A stretch of DNA of 32,000 nt, from positions 1 through 32,000 of the forward strand of contig CABYUS010000001.1 in assembly GCA_902522225.1 (NCBI GenBank). Reading direction: 5' to 3'. Positions 9,110 through 17,059 of this stretch are shown one piece after another. How positions within the stretch are numbered: position 1 is the first letter of the stretch; every line of letters begins with the position of its first letter. The notes beneath the pieces are model-generated. The model was not told the DNA's origin, ran no database searches, and was given only the letters and a program-made list of their open reading frames with translations. Origin of the DNA: an uncultured Pelagibacteraceae bacterium (GTDB lineage Bacteria > Pseudomonadota > Alphaproteobacteria > Pelagibacterales > Pelagibacteraceae). Both the position numbers and the translations under genes were made by a program.

Positions 9110-10112
9110 TTATAAATATTTTTTTTAATAAATATTTTGATCTATTTGTATAACTATTTTTTTTTGATTTAATATAGGCATTTTTTTTTATTAAACTTAT
9201 TCTTTTAATATTTTTTAGTAAATAATTAATTTTATAATTTAATTCTTTTCTTCCACTAAACATAATACATTCTTTATTTTCTTGGAAAAAATAATTTTGC
9301 TCTTTTGATCTAGTAGTCAACATTAAGCCTCCCATTGCTGGTATTTCAAAAGTTCTCATATTATGAGAACTTTTATTTTGGTCTCTTAAAATATTAATAG
9401 AGATCAAAGAACTGCCTATTAATCTGGATAACTTTTTATCAAATAATGCTTTTATATTGCTATATTTATTGAATAAATTTTTATTCCAATTATTCCCAGC
9501 GATAATTAAATTTTTTCGATCTATACTATTTAAAAGTTTAAATCTTTTTTCATCATATGAGCCAACAAAGTTAATTGAGTTTCTATATTTTTTAACATTT
9601 TTCTCTTTTGTATGTAAAAATTCATCATACCCAAAAGGTAAGTAAATCAATTTTGTATTTTTTGTTTTTCTTTTTAATTTTTTAAAAATTTTTTTTGACC
9701 ATATGCAAAAAAAATCAAACTCTCTTATACAATCAAGTAAGTTTTGATTTGATATATTCTTTTTTTTTATATTAAAAGGATCATCAGGATAAATATTTAT
9801 AAATTTACAATCTGGAAATTTAGTTTTTAATTCTTTCAAAAAATTACTTTTTAAATACAATCCCTTAAAGATAATAATAAGATCATAATTTTTCTTATTA
9901 TTCAAAAATATTTGAAAATATTTTCTTATAAAAAAATATCTAATTTCAGGAAAGAATTTTTCTATGAGTAAAAAAAATCTATTTTTAACTGTATTTTCAG
10001 TGTGATAAAACTCAACATTAATTCTAAGTTTTTTAAAAGCTCTGTAATACATTTTTTCTAATGAGAACCTTTCGCGAGATCCCACTATAAGTATTTTTTT
10101 TTTATAAATCAT
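9093..10112 (-). CDS. CgeB/YkvP-type glycosyltransferase
   Basis: A 339-residue GT-B-like protein. The N-terminal half (about 1-170) resembles the domain found before CgeB-type transferases: IFKGLYLKS, INIYPDDPFN and a SKKIFKKLK segment. The C-terminal half carries the family landmark MRTFEIPAMGGLMLTTRS near 250-267, followed by an aromatic and acidic stretch with CIMFSG. This layout is typical of sugar-transferring 'spore maturation protein CgeB' relatives in polysaccharide operons; no spore function is implied. It begins 13 bp after the ABC gene and overlaps the polymerase gene by 17 bp. The donor is unknown. Confidence 0.78.
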   Translation of the reverse strand: MIYKKKILIVGSRERFSLEKMYYRAFKKLRINVEFYHTENTVKNRFFLLIEKFFPEIRYFFIRKYFQIFLNNKKNYDLIIIFKGLYLKSNFLKELKTKFPDCKFINIYPDDPFNIKKKNISNQNLLDCIREFDFFCIWSKKIFKKLKRKTKNTKLIYLPFGYDEFLHTKEKNVKKYRNSINFVGSYDEKRFKLLNSIDRKNLIIAGNNWNKNLFNKYSNIKALFDKKLSRLIGSSLISINILRDQNKSSHNMRTFEIPAMGGLMLTTRSKEQNYFFQENKECIMFSGRKELNYKINYLLKNIKRISLIKKNAYIKSKKNSYTNRSKYLLKKIFINEKIF

Positions 10113-10125
10113 CCCGGGCTTTTAA

Positions 10126-11850
10126 TTATAATTTTATTATTTTGTCATACCCATCAAGTTCATTTACTCTGTGAGTAATTTGAATTATTGTTTTTTGTTT
10201 TCTATTAATATTTTCTAAGATTTTTTTTTCAGTTTCTATATCAAGTGCACTAGTTGCTTCATCTAAAGTTAAAATTTCTTTATCTCTAAATAAAGCTCTT
10301 GCTATTCCAATTCTTTGTTTTTGACCACCTGATAATAAGATACCATTTTCTCCAACTATCGTGTCATATTTCTGCGGCAAAGTACTTATAAAATCATGAA
10401 TTTCTGCAAGTTTTGCGCTCTCAATAATTTTATTTAAATCTTGCTCTACATTAAAAATATTAAAAATTATATTTTCCTTAATCGAAGCATCAAATAAATA
10501 AATATCTTGGGGAACATGAGAAATCTTACTCTGCCAAAGTCTTTTATTTTTCTCAGTTAATTTTTGGTTATCTATTAGTAAATCTCCATCAATTGGATCT
10601 AATAAACCCATTAAAATATCTAGCAAAGTACTTTTTCCTGAGCCAGTTGGCCCAATAATTCCAATCTTTGAACCCTTATCTAAATCAAAGCTAATAGATT
10701 TTATTATATCATTATTAGTTCTTTTATATTTGTACGAAATATCTTTAAAAGTTATTTTTTGATTAAAATCTAATTTTAAATCTTTTTTAATATTATTATT
10801 TTCTGATTCCTCTCTATTATCAATATCATATAATATTTCATTAACTTCTTGGATAAAATTAGATGAATTTATTAAAGAGCTATAACAAATAAAAATCGTG
10901 TTTATTAAAGGTAATAGTTTTTGCGCTGCAAATGCTAAAGCACCAACCAAAGTAATTATATAAGTTGGTTCAAGATTATAAACTTTGTAGAATAAATAAA
11001 CTAAAATACTAATCGAAACTATTCCAACTGCTTCAACGATAAATCGAGGAAATGTCATAAAAAACTGACTTTTAAATTGAGTAATTCTAAAATCTTTGTC
11101 ATGATTGTAGAAAAAGTTAGAAAAAAGTTTTTCTGAGTTGTTTAAAATAATTTGTTTAATCGCACCAAAAGTCTCTTTTACATGCTTTACTCTTGCTGCA
11201 CTAGAAGTGGACAAAATAACACTATTTTTTTTTAAACGTTTTTTTATAGAAAAAGTGATTATTAAATATAAGGATAAGGCTATAATAATTGAGATAAAAG
11301 TTATTTGAACGTTTAAGTAAAAAAGAAAACTTAAAACTCCTGCTGATATTAAAATTGCAGTGCAAGCACTAAGATAATTGAAGAAAACTCCAGAAATTGC
11401 ATCCATCTTATCTGTGATTACAGAAACAATTTTTGAAGAATTAATTCCTTTTATATCGTTATAACTTGATTTAATAGTTTTTTCATAAATTTTTGATGCA
11501 AGGCTCAAGGGAATTGTTTTAGAAATTTTAGTGGCTAAATAAAGAACAAAAATTCTCAAACTATTAGCAACAATAATTGAAATTATAAAACCTATTGTGA
11601 AAATTAATTGTAAATTATGATTTTCAAAATTTTCTTCATGTATGAATAATTCTATGTATTGCATTTTAAATAATTTTTCTGGAGACAATATTGCTGTTAC
11701 AAATGGTATTAAAGCACCTATACTTAGCACCTCAAAGAAAGATGAAATTATCATTGCAAAAATACAAAAATAAACTTTGATTTTTTCTTTAAATTCAAGT
11801 ATCGCAAAAAGTTTTAAAAAATCATTTAAAAATAAATTTTTTTTTTCCAT
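10126..11850 (-). CDS. ABC exporter, candidate lipid-linked oligosaccharide flippase
   Basis: A 574-residue half-transporter with six membrane helices in residues 1-330 and a nucleotide-binding domain from about 350 to the end. Walker A GPTGSGKST lies near 396-404, the Q-loop region reads SHVPQDIYLF, the signature is LSGGQKQ near 503, Walker B with its catalytic Glu is LTLDEATSALD near 525, and the switch His is in QITHR near 560. All catalytic residues are present. Length and domain order match the MsbA/PglK exporters. No Wzx flippase or Wzm/Wzt pair is visible, and the gene lies between galE and glycosyltransferases beside a polymerase, so flipping of a polyprenyl-linked glycan is the best inference. 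Export of lipid A or another lipid cannot be excluded. It ends soon after the H-loop, a compact C-terminus. Confidence 0.85.
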   Translation of the reverse strand: MEKKNLFLNDFLKLFAILEFKEKIKVYFCIFAMIISSFFEVLSIGALIPFVTAILSPEKLFKMQYIELFIHEENFENHNLQLIFTIGFIISIIVANSLRIFVLYLATKISKTIPLSLASKIYEKTIKSSYNDIKGINSSKIVSVITDKMDAISGVFFNYLSACTAILISAGVLSFLFYLNVQITFISIIIALSLYLIITFSIKKRLKKNSVILSTSSAARVKHVKETFGAIKQIILNNSEKLFSNFFYNHDKDFRITQFKSQFFMTFPRFIVEAVGIVSISILVYLFYKVYNLEPTYIITLVGALAFAAQKLLPLINTIFICYSSLINSSNFIQEVNEILYDIDNREESENNNIKKDLKLDFNQKITFKDISYKYKRTNNDIIKSISFDLDKGSKIGIIGPTGSGKSTLLDILMGLLDPIDGDLLIDNQKLTEKNKRLWQSKISHVPQDIYLFDASIKENIIFNIFNVEQDLNKIIESAKLAEIHDFISTLPQKYDTIVGENGILLSGGQKQRIGIARALFRDKEILTLDEATSALDIETEKKILENINRKQKTIIQITHRVNELDGYDKIIKL

Positions 11851-11851
11851 A

Positions 11852-12823
11852 TTACAGTTTACACATTTTGTTAATGCTATATTTACTTTTCCAACCTATT
11901 AATTTATTTATTTTTTTTACGCTTGCATAAACAACAGGTACATCTCCGCTTCTTTTATTCTTTATTTTTATTTTTATTTTTATTTTGTTAATGGACTGAA
12001 ATTTTTTAATGATTTCTAATACCGTCAATCCCTTACCAGTTCCTACATTGAATATTTGAAATCCCCTATTTTTATGTAAATATTTTAATATTGCATTATG
12101 AGAGTCAACTAAGTCTAAAATATGTATATAATCTCTGATGGCAGATCCATCTTTTGTGTCATAATTTTTTCCATAAACTGGCATAAATTTTGATTTTCCA
12201 TTACAAAATTTAAGAATTTTTGGAAATAAGTTGTTTGGTTTTTTTGGATTATCACATAATTTTCCTGATTTATCTGAGCCAACAGGATTAAAATATCTTA
12301 AACATATTGCAGAAAAGTCCTTATTCTTATTGCAAAAATTTTTTAAAAATTTTTCGATTCTTAGTTTGCTTAATCCATATGGATTATTTGGAACTGTTGA
12401 GTGTTTTTCGTCAATCGGAAGATATTTTGGCTTTCCATATACGGTTGCACTAGAACTAAAAATAATATTATTTACATTATATTTTTTCATTGCGTCTAAG
12501 ACGGTAGTTGCACTTAACATATTTTCTTTTAAATATAATCTGGGTTTAATTACTGACTCTTTCACTGATTTTAATCCCGCTAAGTGAATTACTAGATCTG
12601 GTGCATTAACTTTAAAGATTTTAAATACTTTATTTTTATTTTTGCAATCTACTTTAAAAAATTTAAATTTTTTTTTTTTACTAAGTTTTTTAATATTTTG
12701 TACAACATTTATTTTACTATTACTTAAATTATCTAATAATATAATTTGATGATTTTTTTTAAGTAATCTTAGCGCTATATTACTTCCTATATATCCTAAT
12801 CCACCGGTTATAAGAATTTTCAT
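11852..12823 (-). CDS. galE: UDP-glucose 4-epimerase (GalE)
   Basis: Interconverts UDP-glucose and UDP-galactose, or the N-acetyl forms, in the cytoplasm. Extended-SDR landmarks are complete: TGGLGYIG at 6-13, VIHLAGLKSV near 78-87, FSSSATVYG near 121-129 with the catalytic Ser region, and YGLSK near 147-151. LRYFNPVGSD and RDYIHILDL follow. The 323-residue protein ends INKMCKL, about 15 residues before the family's usual tryptophan-rich C-terminus, so the extreme end is truncated. A tandem hexamer (tttatt on the plus strand, four copies at 11961-11984) encodes alternating Lys-Ile codons. Its start abuts the upstream FkbM stop and the ABC gene starts 1 bp after it, so it is internal to the block C operon. 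Confidence 0.92.
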   Translation of the reverse strand: MKILITGGLGYIGSNIALRLLKKNHQIILLDNLSNSKINVVQNIKKLSKKKKFKFFKVDCKNKNKVFKIFKVNAPDLVIHLAGLKSVKESVIKPRLYLKENMLSATTVLDAMKKYNVNNIIFSSSATVYGKPKYLPIDEKHSTVPNNPYGLSKLRIEKFLKNFCNKNKDFSAICLRYFNPVGSDKSGKLCDNPKKPNNLFPKILKFCNGKSKFMPVYGKNYDTKDGSAIRDYIHILDLVDSHNAILKYLHKNRGFQIFNVGTGKGLTVLEIIKKFQSINKIKIKIKIKNKRSGDVPVVYASVKKINKLIGWKSKYSINKMCKL

Positions 12824-13651
12824 TTAATCATTCCTCACTGAAATAAGATTCTCTCCGTTAATAATTAAATCTCTTTTTTTAATTTTCATTGTTTTGTTTA
12901 GTGATTTAATAAAACTTGCAGATATTGATTTAGATGGAACCATCCAATCATGTATTTCTATTATAATTACTTTAAACTTGTTCATCCATTCTATATTGTC
13001 TTGAAATAAATCTTTTTCAAAACCTTCGATATCTATTTTAATTAAAAATGGCCATATTTTTTTTTCTTTTTTAATAATTTCGTTAATAGTTACTGCCTTT
13101 TTTTTTGAGCTTCCTGCTTTTTTTTTATTAATATTTATTTCATGTGCTCTTGGATCCTTTTTTTTTTTGATAGTAAAATCGTATTTTTTTGAAGCTACTG
13201 CTGTATTTAGTATAAAGATATTTTTTGTTAAAATATTTTTTTTTAAAATTGAAAAATTTTCCTTATCAGGTTCAATAGAATAAATCATAGCATCAGGAAA
13301 GATTTCAGAAAAATATCTTGTTGAAGAGCCTATATTAGAACCGCAATCAATAATAATTTTTTTATTTTGTTTTCTTACTTTATAATCTTTTAATATTTTA
13401 GACCAAATTCTTAGAGGTTTTAAATTATATTCAGCATATCCAAAAACTTGATAAACTGTATTAATATCATAAAAATTTCTTACGTTTTGAACTACAAAAT
13501 AATTTTTATTATAATTGTAAATTATAACCTTTTTTAAAAATAATGAGATTATTCTTGGAGTTATAATATAGAAATAATTTTGATTTTTAATATTTAAAAA
13601 AAATAAAACAAATACCTCAATTAAATAATATAAATTTTTAATTAAAAACAT
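12824..13651 (-). CDS. FkbM-family methyltransferase
   Basis: A 275-residue SAM-dependent methyltransferase, expected to O-methylate a sugar hydroxyl in the glycan. The SAM-binding loop IIDCGSNIGSSTRYF lies near 97-111, followed by the acidic ribose-binding strand IYSIEPDKEN near 122. The FkbM hallmark IKIDIEGFEKDLF sits near 203-215, and IIEIHDW follows. The first 25 residues are strongly hydrophobic, which could be a membrane-associating helix. An 11-T run at 13158-13168 encodes lysines in the middle. It lies directly before galE and 6 bp after a second FkbM gene. The methylated position is unknown. Confidence 0.87.
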   Translation of the reverse strand: MFLIKNLYYLIEVFVLFFLNIKNQNYFYIITPRIISLFLKKVIIYNYNKNYFVVQNVRNFYDINTVYQVFGYAEYNLKPLRIWSKILKDYKVRKQNKKIIIDCGSNIGSSTRYFSEIFPDAMIYSIEPDKENFSILKKNILTKNIFILNTAVASKKYDFTIKKKKDPRAHEININKKKAGSSKKKAVTINEIIKKEKKIWPFLIKIDIEGFEKDLFQDNIEWMNKFKVIIIEIHDWMVPSKSISASFIKSLNKTMKIKKRDLIINGENLISVRND

Positions 13652-13657
13652 TTTAAA

Positions 13658-14353
13658 TCAATTCAATTTAAATAAATAGTCGTTCAAATTTAACTTTTCT
13701 ATAAATATATATTTTTTGTCAGTTAGATATTTTTTTAATCTTTCAAAGTCATTTGTCTCAATTAACATGTATTTGAATTTATATCTTTTAAAATCTATTC
13801 CTTCCAAAACTTCAAATTCTCCTCCTTCTGTATCTAAGCTAAAAAAGTCTATAATATCTGGAGCATTAGACTGATCTAATATTGAATTTAAAGTCATGGC
13901 TTTAGCAGAGAATGTAAATGATTTTTCACCTCTTAAAAGTATTGGGTTTGATAAATATTGGTTTTTAATTTCTTCATCAATTATTTCTGACGAAAAACTA
14001 TTCAAATTCTGATAAGTGAAATTAATAAACTCTTTTTTATTACCGAAAGATACGCAGGCATTATTGAAAAAATAATTTTCTTTAGATCTATTTTTCTTAC
14101 ACTTTTTAAACACGTGTTCTATTGGTTCAATTAGAAGTCCTCTCCAATTTTTATTCTTCTCATAATAATATGTATTTGATTGGGTTATTCCATCGTATGC
14201 GCCTAACTCAATATAGAAACCGTTATTAAAATTTAAATATTTTTCCATCTGCTGATCAAGATTATTTTTTCCATAATATTTTTTAAAAAATTTTTTTACA
14301 AACAATGGAATTGGAACTCTTAGATATTTTTGTATTTTGTAGTAAATTCCCAT
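13658..14353 (-). CDS. FkbM-family methyltransferase
   Basis: A 231-residue SAM methyltransferase of the FkbM type, distinct from its neighbour. FYIELGAYDGITQSNTYYYE near 46-65 is the SAM-binding loop of the branch with an E-L-G-A-x-D-G motif, followed by WRGLLIEPI. The hallmark FSLDTEGGEFEVLEG lies near 171-185. It is short for the family but both key motifs are intact. A 58-bp spacer separates it from the GT2-like gene and 6 bp from the second FkbM gene. The two sequences differ enough in their SAM loops (DCGSNIGSS against ELGAYDGIT) that recent duplication is unlikely. The target position is unknown. Confidence 0.87.
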   Translation of the reverse strand: MGIYYKIQKYLRVPIPLFVKKFFKKYYGKNNLDQQMEKYLNFNNGFYIELGAYDGITQSNTYYYEKNKNWRGLLIEPIEHVFKKCKKNRSKENYFFNNACVSFGNKKEFINFTYQNLNSFSSEIIDEEIKNQYLSNPILLRGEKSFTFSAKAMTLNSILDQSNAPDIIDFFSLDTEGGEFEVLEGIDFKRYKFKYMLIETNDFERLKKYLTDKKYIFIEKLNLNDYLFKLN

Positions 14354-14411
14354 AATTAATAAATTTTTAAAAATTAATTTATTTTATTTTATTGAATTAT
14401 CAATAGACACA

Positions 14412-15356
14412 TTATTTATAAGCTATCAATTTACTTAAAAAAAGCAAAGGATTAGAAATAATTAATTTAATTAAATATATAAAATTATAAGGCCAAACTA
14501 ATTTATAACCATTAAAATGATTTTTAAAAACAAATTCATCTGCATTTTTATTAATTATTATTTTTTTTGGATGTTCGATCCTAGAGTTAAAATTTTTATT
14601 ATTGAAATATTTTATTGGTCTGTTCATAAAATGACTGTGAGAACTATCTAATCCATGACCTATATTTTTAACAAGGTTTGAATTAGGTGTTACGGTAATT
14701 CCATTTTGTTTCCAAACAGATAAAGTCCAAGGGTAAGCCCAGCTATCTATTTTTTTTTTATATGCTTTTTCGAAATGTATAGTCCAATATTTTTTTTCAA
14801 TTTTATTGTGATGAATATTGTTCCATAACTTTGATTTTTTGAATTTTGGCCAAAACTTTATATTTACATCATTTTTTTTCCATCTACTTCTCCAAGTTGC
14901 CCAGCCCCAACAGTGATTATATTTTGAAAAGTAATATGAGTCCTTCCCTATTTTTTTTTTTTGAAAATTGCTTCCACTAATGCAAAATATATTTTTATTA
15001 TTATGATATTTTTTTAATAAATTTTCACAAAATAAAAAAAAATCTTTATTTGCAATACAATCATCCTCTAAAATTATACCCTGTATTTCATTTTTGAAAA
15101 ACCAATCGATTGCCTGGACGTTAGAAAGTTTACATCCTAAGTTTTTATTATTATATTTAGTTTTAATTTTAATTTTTGTTTTTATTTTTTTAAAAATCTT
15201 GCGTACTTCTAAAACTTTATTTTTGTCTGCTTGATTTTTAGGACCATCATTTGCAATATAAATCTTGTAAGGGTTAATTTTAATAATTTCTTTTAAAGAT
15301 TTTCTTGTAAGATTTGGTCGATTATAAGTTAAAAAAAGAATTGGTATTTTGAACAT
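14412..15356 (-). CDS. GT2-like (GT-A) glycosyltransferase, HlpA-like group
   Basis: A 314-residue GT-A glycosyltransferase. The N-terminus reads IPILFLTYNRPNLTRKSL, the nucleotide-binding start of GT2-like proteins. GIILEDDCIANKDFF near 93-107 carries the acidic metal-binding cluster (E-D-D in place of D-x-D). The HYCWGWATW-type motif, here HCWGWATWRSRW near 148-159, is characteristic of the group often annotated as hemolysin-activation-like (HlpA-like) transferases. Two low-complexity Lys-Ile-Thr stretches follow residue 55, and a T12 run lies at 14951-14962. It is the first gene of the long block C operon, reading away from neuB across a 104-bp divergent spacer. The linkage is unknown. Confidence 0.82.
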   Translation of the reverse strand: MFKIPILFLTYNRPNLTRKSLKEIIKINPYKIYIANDGPKNQADKNKVLEVRKIFKKIKTKIKIKTKYNNKNLGCKLSNVQAIDWFFKNEIQGIILEDDCIANKDFFLFCENLLKKYHNNKNIFCISGSNFQKKKIGKDSYYFSKYNHCWGWATWRSRWKKNDVNIKFWPKFKKSKLWNNIHHNKIEKKYWTIHFEKAYKKKIDSWAYPWTLSVWKQNGITVTPNSNLVKNIGHGLDSSHSHFMNRPIKYFNNKNFNSRIEHPKKIIINKNADEFVFKNHFNGYKLVWPYNFIYLIKLIISNPLLFLSKLIAYK

Positions 15357-15460
15357 ATAAAAATATTTTATAAAAAAATTGTATTGTATCTAAATGACAT
15401 TTTTAAAATAAGTGATAAAAAGAACTAGTATAAATGCTTTTTTTAATGTAGTAAATTCAA
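15357..15460. promoter_or_regulatory. divergent promoter region between block C and block D
   Basis: This 104-bp spacer lies between two long, oppositely directed operons and should contain the promoter of each. A TATAAA hexamer at 15429-15434 on the plus strand sits 26 bp before the neuB ATG, a plausible -10 box, but I see no good -35 hexamer 17 bp upstream. No inverted repeat or operator stands out. The call rests on gene orientation. Confidence 0.35.
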
Positions 15461-16300
15461 ATGCACAAATTTAATAGAACCTTTTTGATAGGAGAAATTG
15501 GTATTAATCATAATGGGGATATTAAAATTGCAGAAGAATTAATCAAAAAAGCAAAATTATGTGATTTTGATGCGGTAAAATTTCAAAAAAGGGACATTGA
15601 TACAGTTTATTCTCAAAAAGTACTTAGTGAAAAAAGAGAGAGTCCTTTTGGAACAACTCAAAGAGAACAAAAAGAAGGTTTAGAATTTGGAGAAAAAGAA
15701 TACGATATTATTGATAATATTTGTCAAAGAGAAAAAATTGAATGGTTTGCTTCAGCTTGGGACATAAAAAGCTTAAATTTCTTAAAAAAATATAATTGCA
15801 AGTATAATAAAGTAGCTTCAGTAATGATTACTCATGAAGATTTGTTAAATGAAATATCAAAGGAAAAAAAGTTCACATTTATTTCAACTGGCATGTCTGA
15901 AGAGCACGAAATTGATAATGCTGTAAAGATATTCAAAAAAAATGATTGCGAATTTGCTTTACTTCATTGTAACTCAACTTACCCATGCCCTCCTGAGGAT
16001 TTAAATTTATCTTATATTCATGTATTAAAAAAAAAATACAATTGTATAGTTGGATATAGTGGGCATGAATCAAATGTATCTCCTAGTTTTGCATCGGTAA
16101 TACTTGGTGCAGAAATTGTCGAAAGACATATTACATTGGACAGAGCAATGTATGGAAGTGATCAATCTGCTTCGTTACAATTTGATGGCATGAGAGCATT
16201 GTCTGAACAAATTAGAAATTATAAAAAAATTTTAGGAAATGGAAAAAAAACTATTACCAAATCTGAAAAAAAAGTAAGAGATAAACTTAAATATTGGTAA
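15461..16300 (+). CDS. neuB: NeuB-family nonulosonate synthase lacking the SAF domain
   Basis: NeuB enzymes condense phosphoenolpyruvate with an N-acylated aminosugar to form a nine-carbon 2-keto acid such as sialic, legionaminic or pseudaminic acid. The catalytic barrel is intact: GEIGINHNGD at 11-20, AVKFQKR near 39-45, FASAWD, STGMSEEHE, LHCNSTYPCP, VGYSGHE and ERHITLDR with the metal-binding His. The motif usually written GPDH is GSDQ here. The protein ends at residue 279, just after the barrel, so the C-terminal SAF (antifreeze-like) domain of about 60 residues is missing. There is no trace of it before the next gene at 16320, so this looks like a natural short form rather than a nonsense product. 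It leads a plus-strand operon that also holds neuA. The exact sugar cannot be assigned. Confidence 0.88.
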   Translation: MHKFNRTFLIGEIGINHNGDIKIAEELIKKAKLCDFDAVKFQKRDIDTVYSQKVLSEKRESPFGTTQREQKEGLEFGEKEYDIIDNICQREKIEWFASAWDIKSLNFLKKYNCKYNKVASVMITHEDLLNEISKEKKFTFISTGMSEEHEIDNAVKIFKKNDCEFALLHCNSTYPCPPEDLNLSYIHVLKKKYNCIVGYSGHESNVSPSFASVILGAEIVERHITLDRAMYGSDQSASLQFDGMRALSEQIRNYKKILGNGKKTITKSEKKVRDKLKYW

Positions 16301-16319
16301 TCAAAATTAATTTTGATAA

Positions 16320-17054
16320 ATGAATTCAAAAAAAAAATTAATTAAAAACTTATTTTCGATAGAAAAAAAAAATTGCATTATTACCGGTGGATTAGGTGGA
16401 ATAGGTTTTAAAATTGCCAAACTTATGGCTCATAACAAGGCAAATGTAATAATAATTGATAGAAAAAAACAAAACATCAAATACAAAAATATTCATTGTT
16501 ATCAATCTGATTTACTTAATGAAAATAAAACAAAAAATTTAATTGATAAGATTCATACAAAATTTGGCAAGATTGATATTTTGATTAATGCACTCGGAAT
16601 CTCTGATGAAAATTCATTTATAAATAATATTAACACTAATTTAATTTCAGTTTATAATTTGACTAAAATTGTTATTAATAAAATGAAAACAAAAGGTGGA
16701 TCAATAGTAAACTTTACAAGTTTAAATTCAGAATTAGGTTTCTCAAATAATCCTGGATATGTTAGTTCGAAAGGTGCATTAAAAATGCTTACCAAATCTT
16801 TTGCTATAGATTATGCAAAATACAATATAAGGGTAAATAATATTGGACCTGGTTACATTAAAACTAAAATGACAAAAAAAAGATTTCAAAATAAAAAAAG
16901 TAGAAATTTAAGATTATCAAGAATCCCTTTTGGCAGATATGGTAATCCAGAAGAGCTTTTTGGTGCAATTGTTTTTTTGATTTCAGACGGTTCAAAATAC
17001 ATAACTGGGCAAGATTTTTATGTAGATGGTGGTTTTTTAGCAAAAGGAATTTAA
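16320..17054 (+). CDS. SDR-family oxidoreductase
   Basis: A classical short-chain dehydrogenase of 244 residues. The dinucleotide-binding motif TGGLGGIG lies near 22-29, NALG replaces the common NNAG, the catalytic Ser is in NFTSLNS, and the Tyr-Lys pair is in GYVSSKGA. NNIGPGYIKT and GQDFYVDGG complete the family pattern. It starts 19 bp after neuB and ends 5 bp before the next gene, so it is co-transcribed with both. Such reductases are often labelled 3-oxoacyl-ACP reductase, but the context points to reduction or oxidation of a sugar or nonulosonate. The binding loop after the second strand (IIDRKK) does not decide between NADH and NADPH. Confidence 0.88.
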   Translation: MNSKKKLIKNLFSIEKKNCIITGGLGGIGFKIAKLMAHNKANVIIIDRKKQNIKYKNIHCYQSDLLNENKTKNLIDKIHTKFGKIDILINALGISDENSFINNINTNLISVYNLTKIVINKMKTKGGSIVNFTSLNSELGFSNNPGYVSSKGALKMLTKSFAIDYAKYNIRVNNIGPGYIKTKMTKKRFQNKKSRNLRLSRIPFGRYGNPEELFGAIVFLISDGSKYITGQDFYVDGGFLAKGI

Positions 17055-17059
17055 TTTTA

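Noticed and set aside
14354-14411. Perfect A+T palindrome before the second FkbM gene, as an operator
   Set aside because: It consists only of A and T runs (AATTTTTAAAAATT), which arise often by chance at this base composition.
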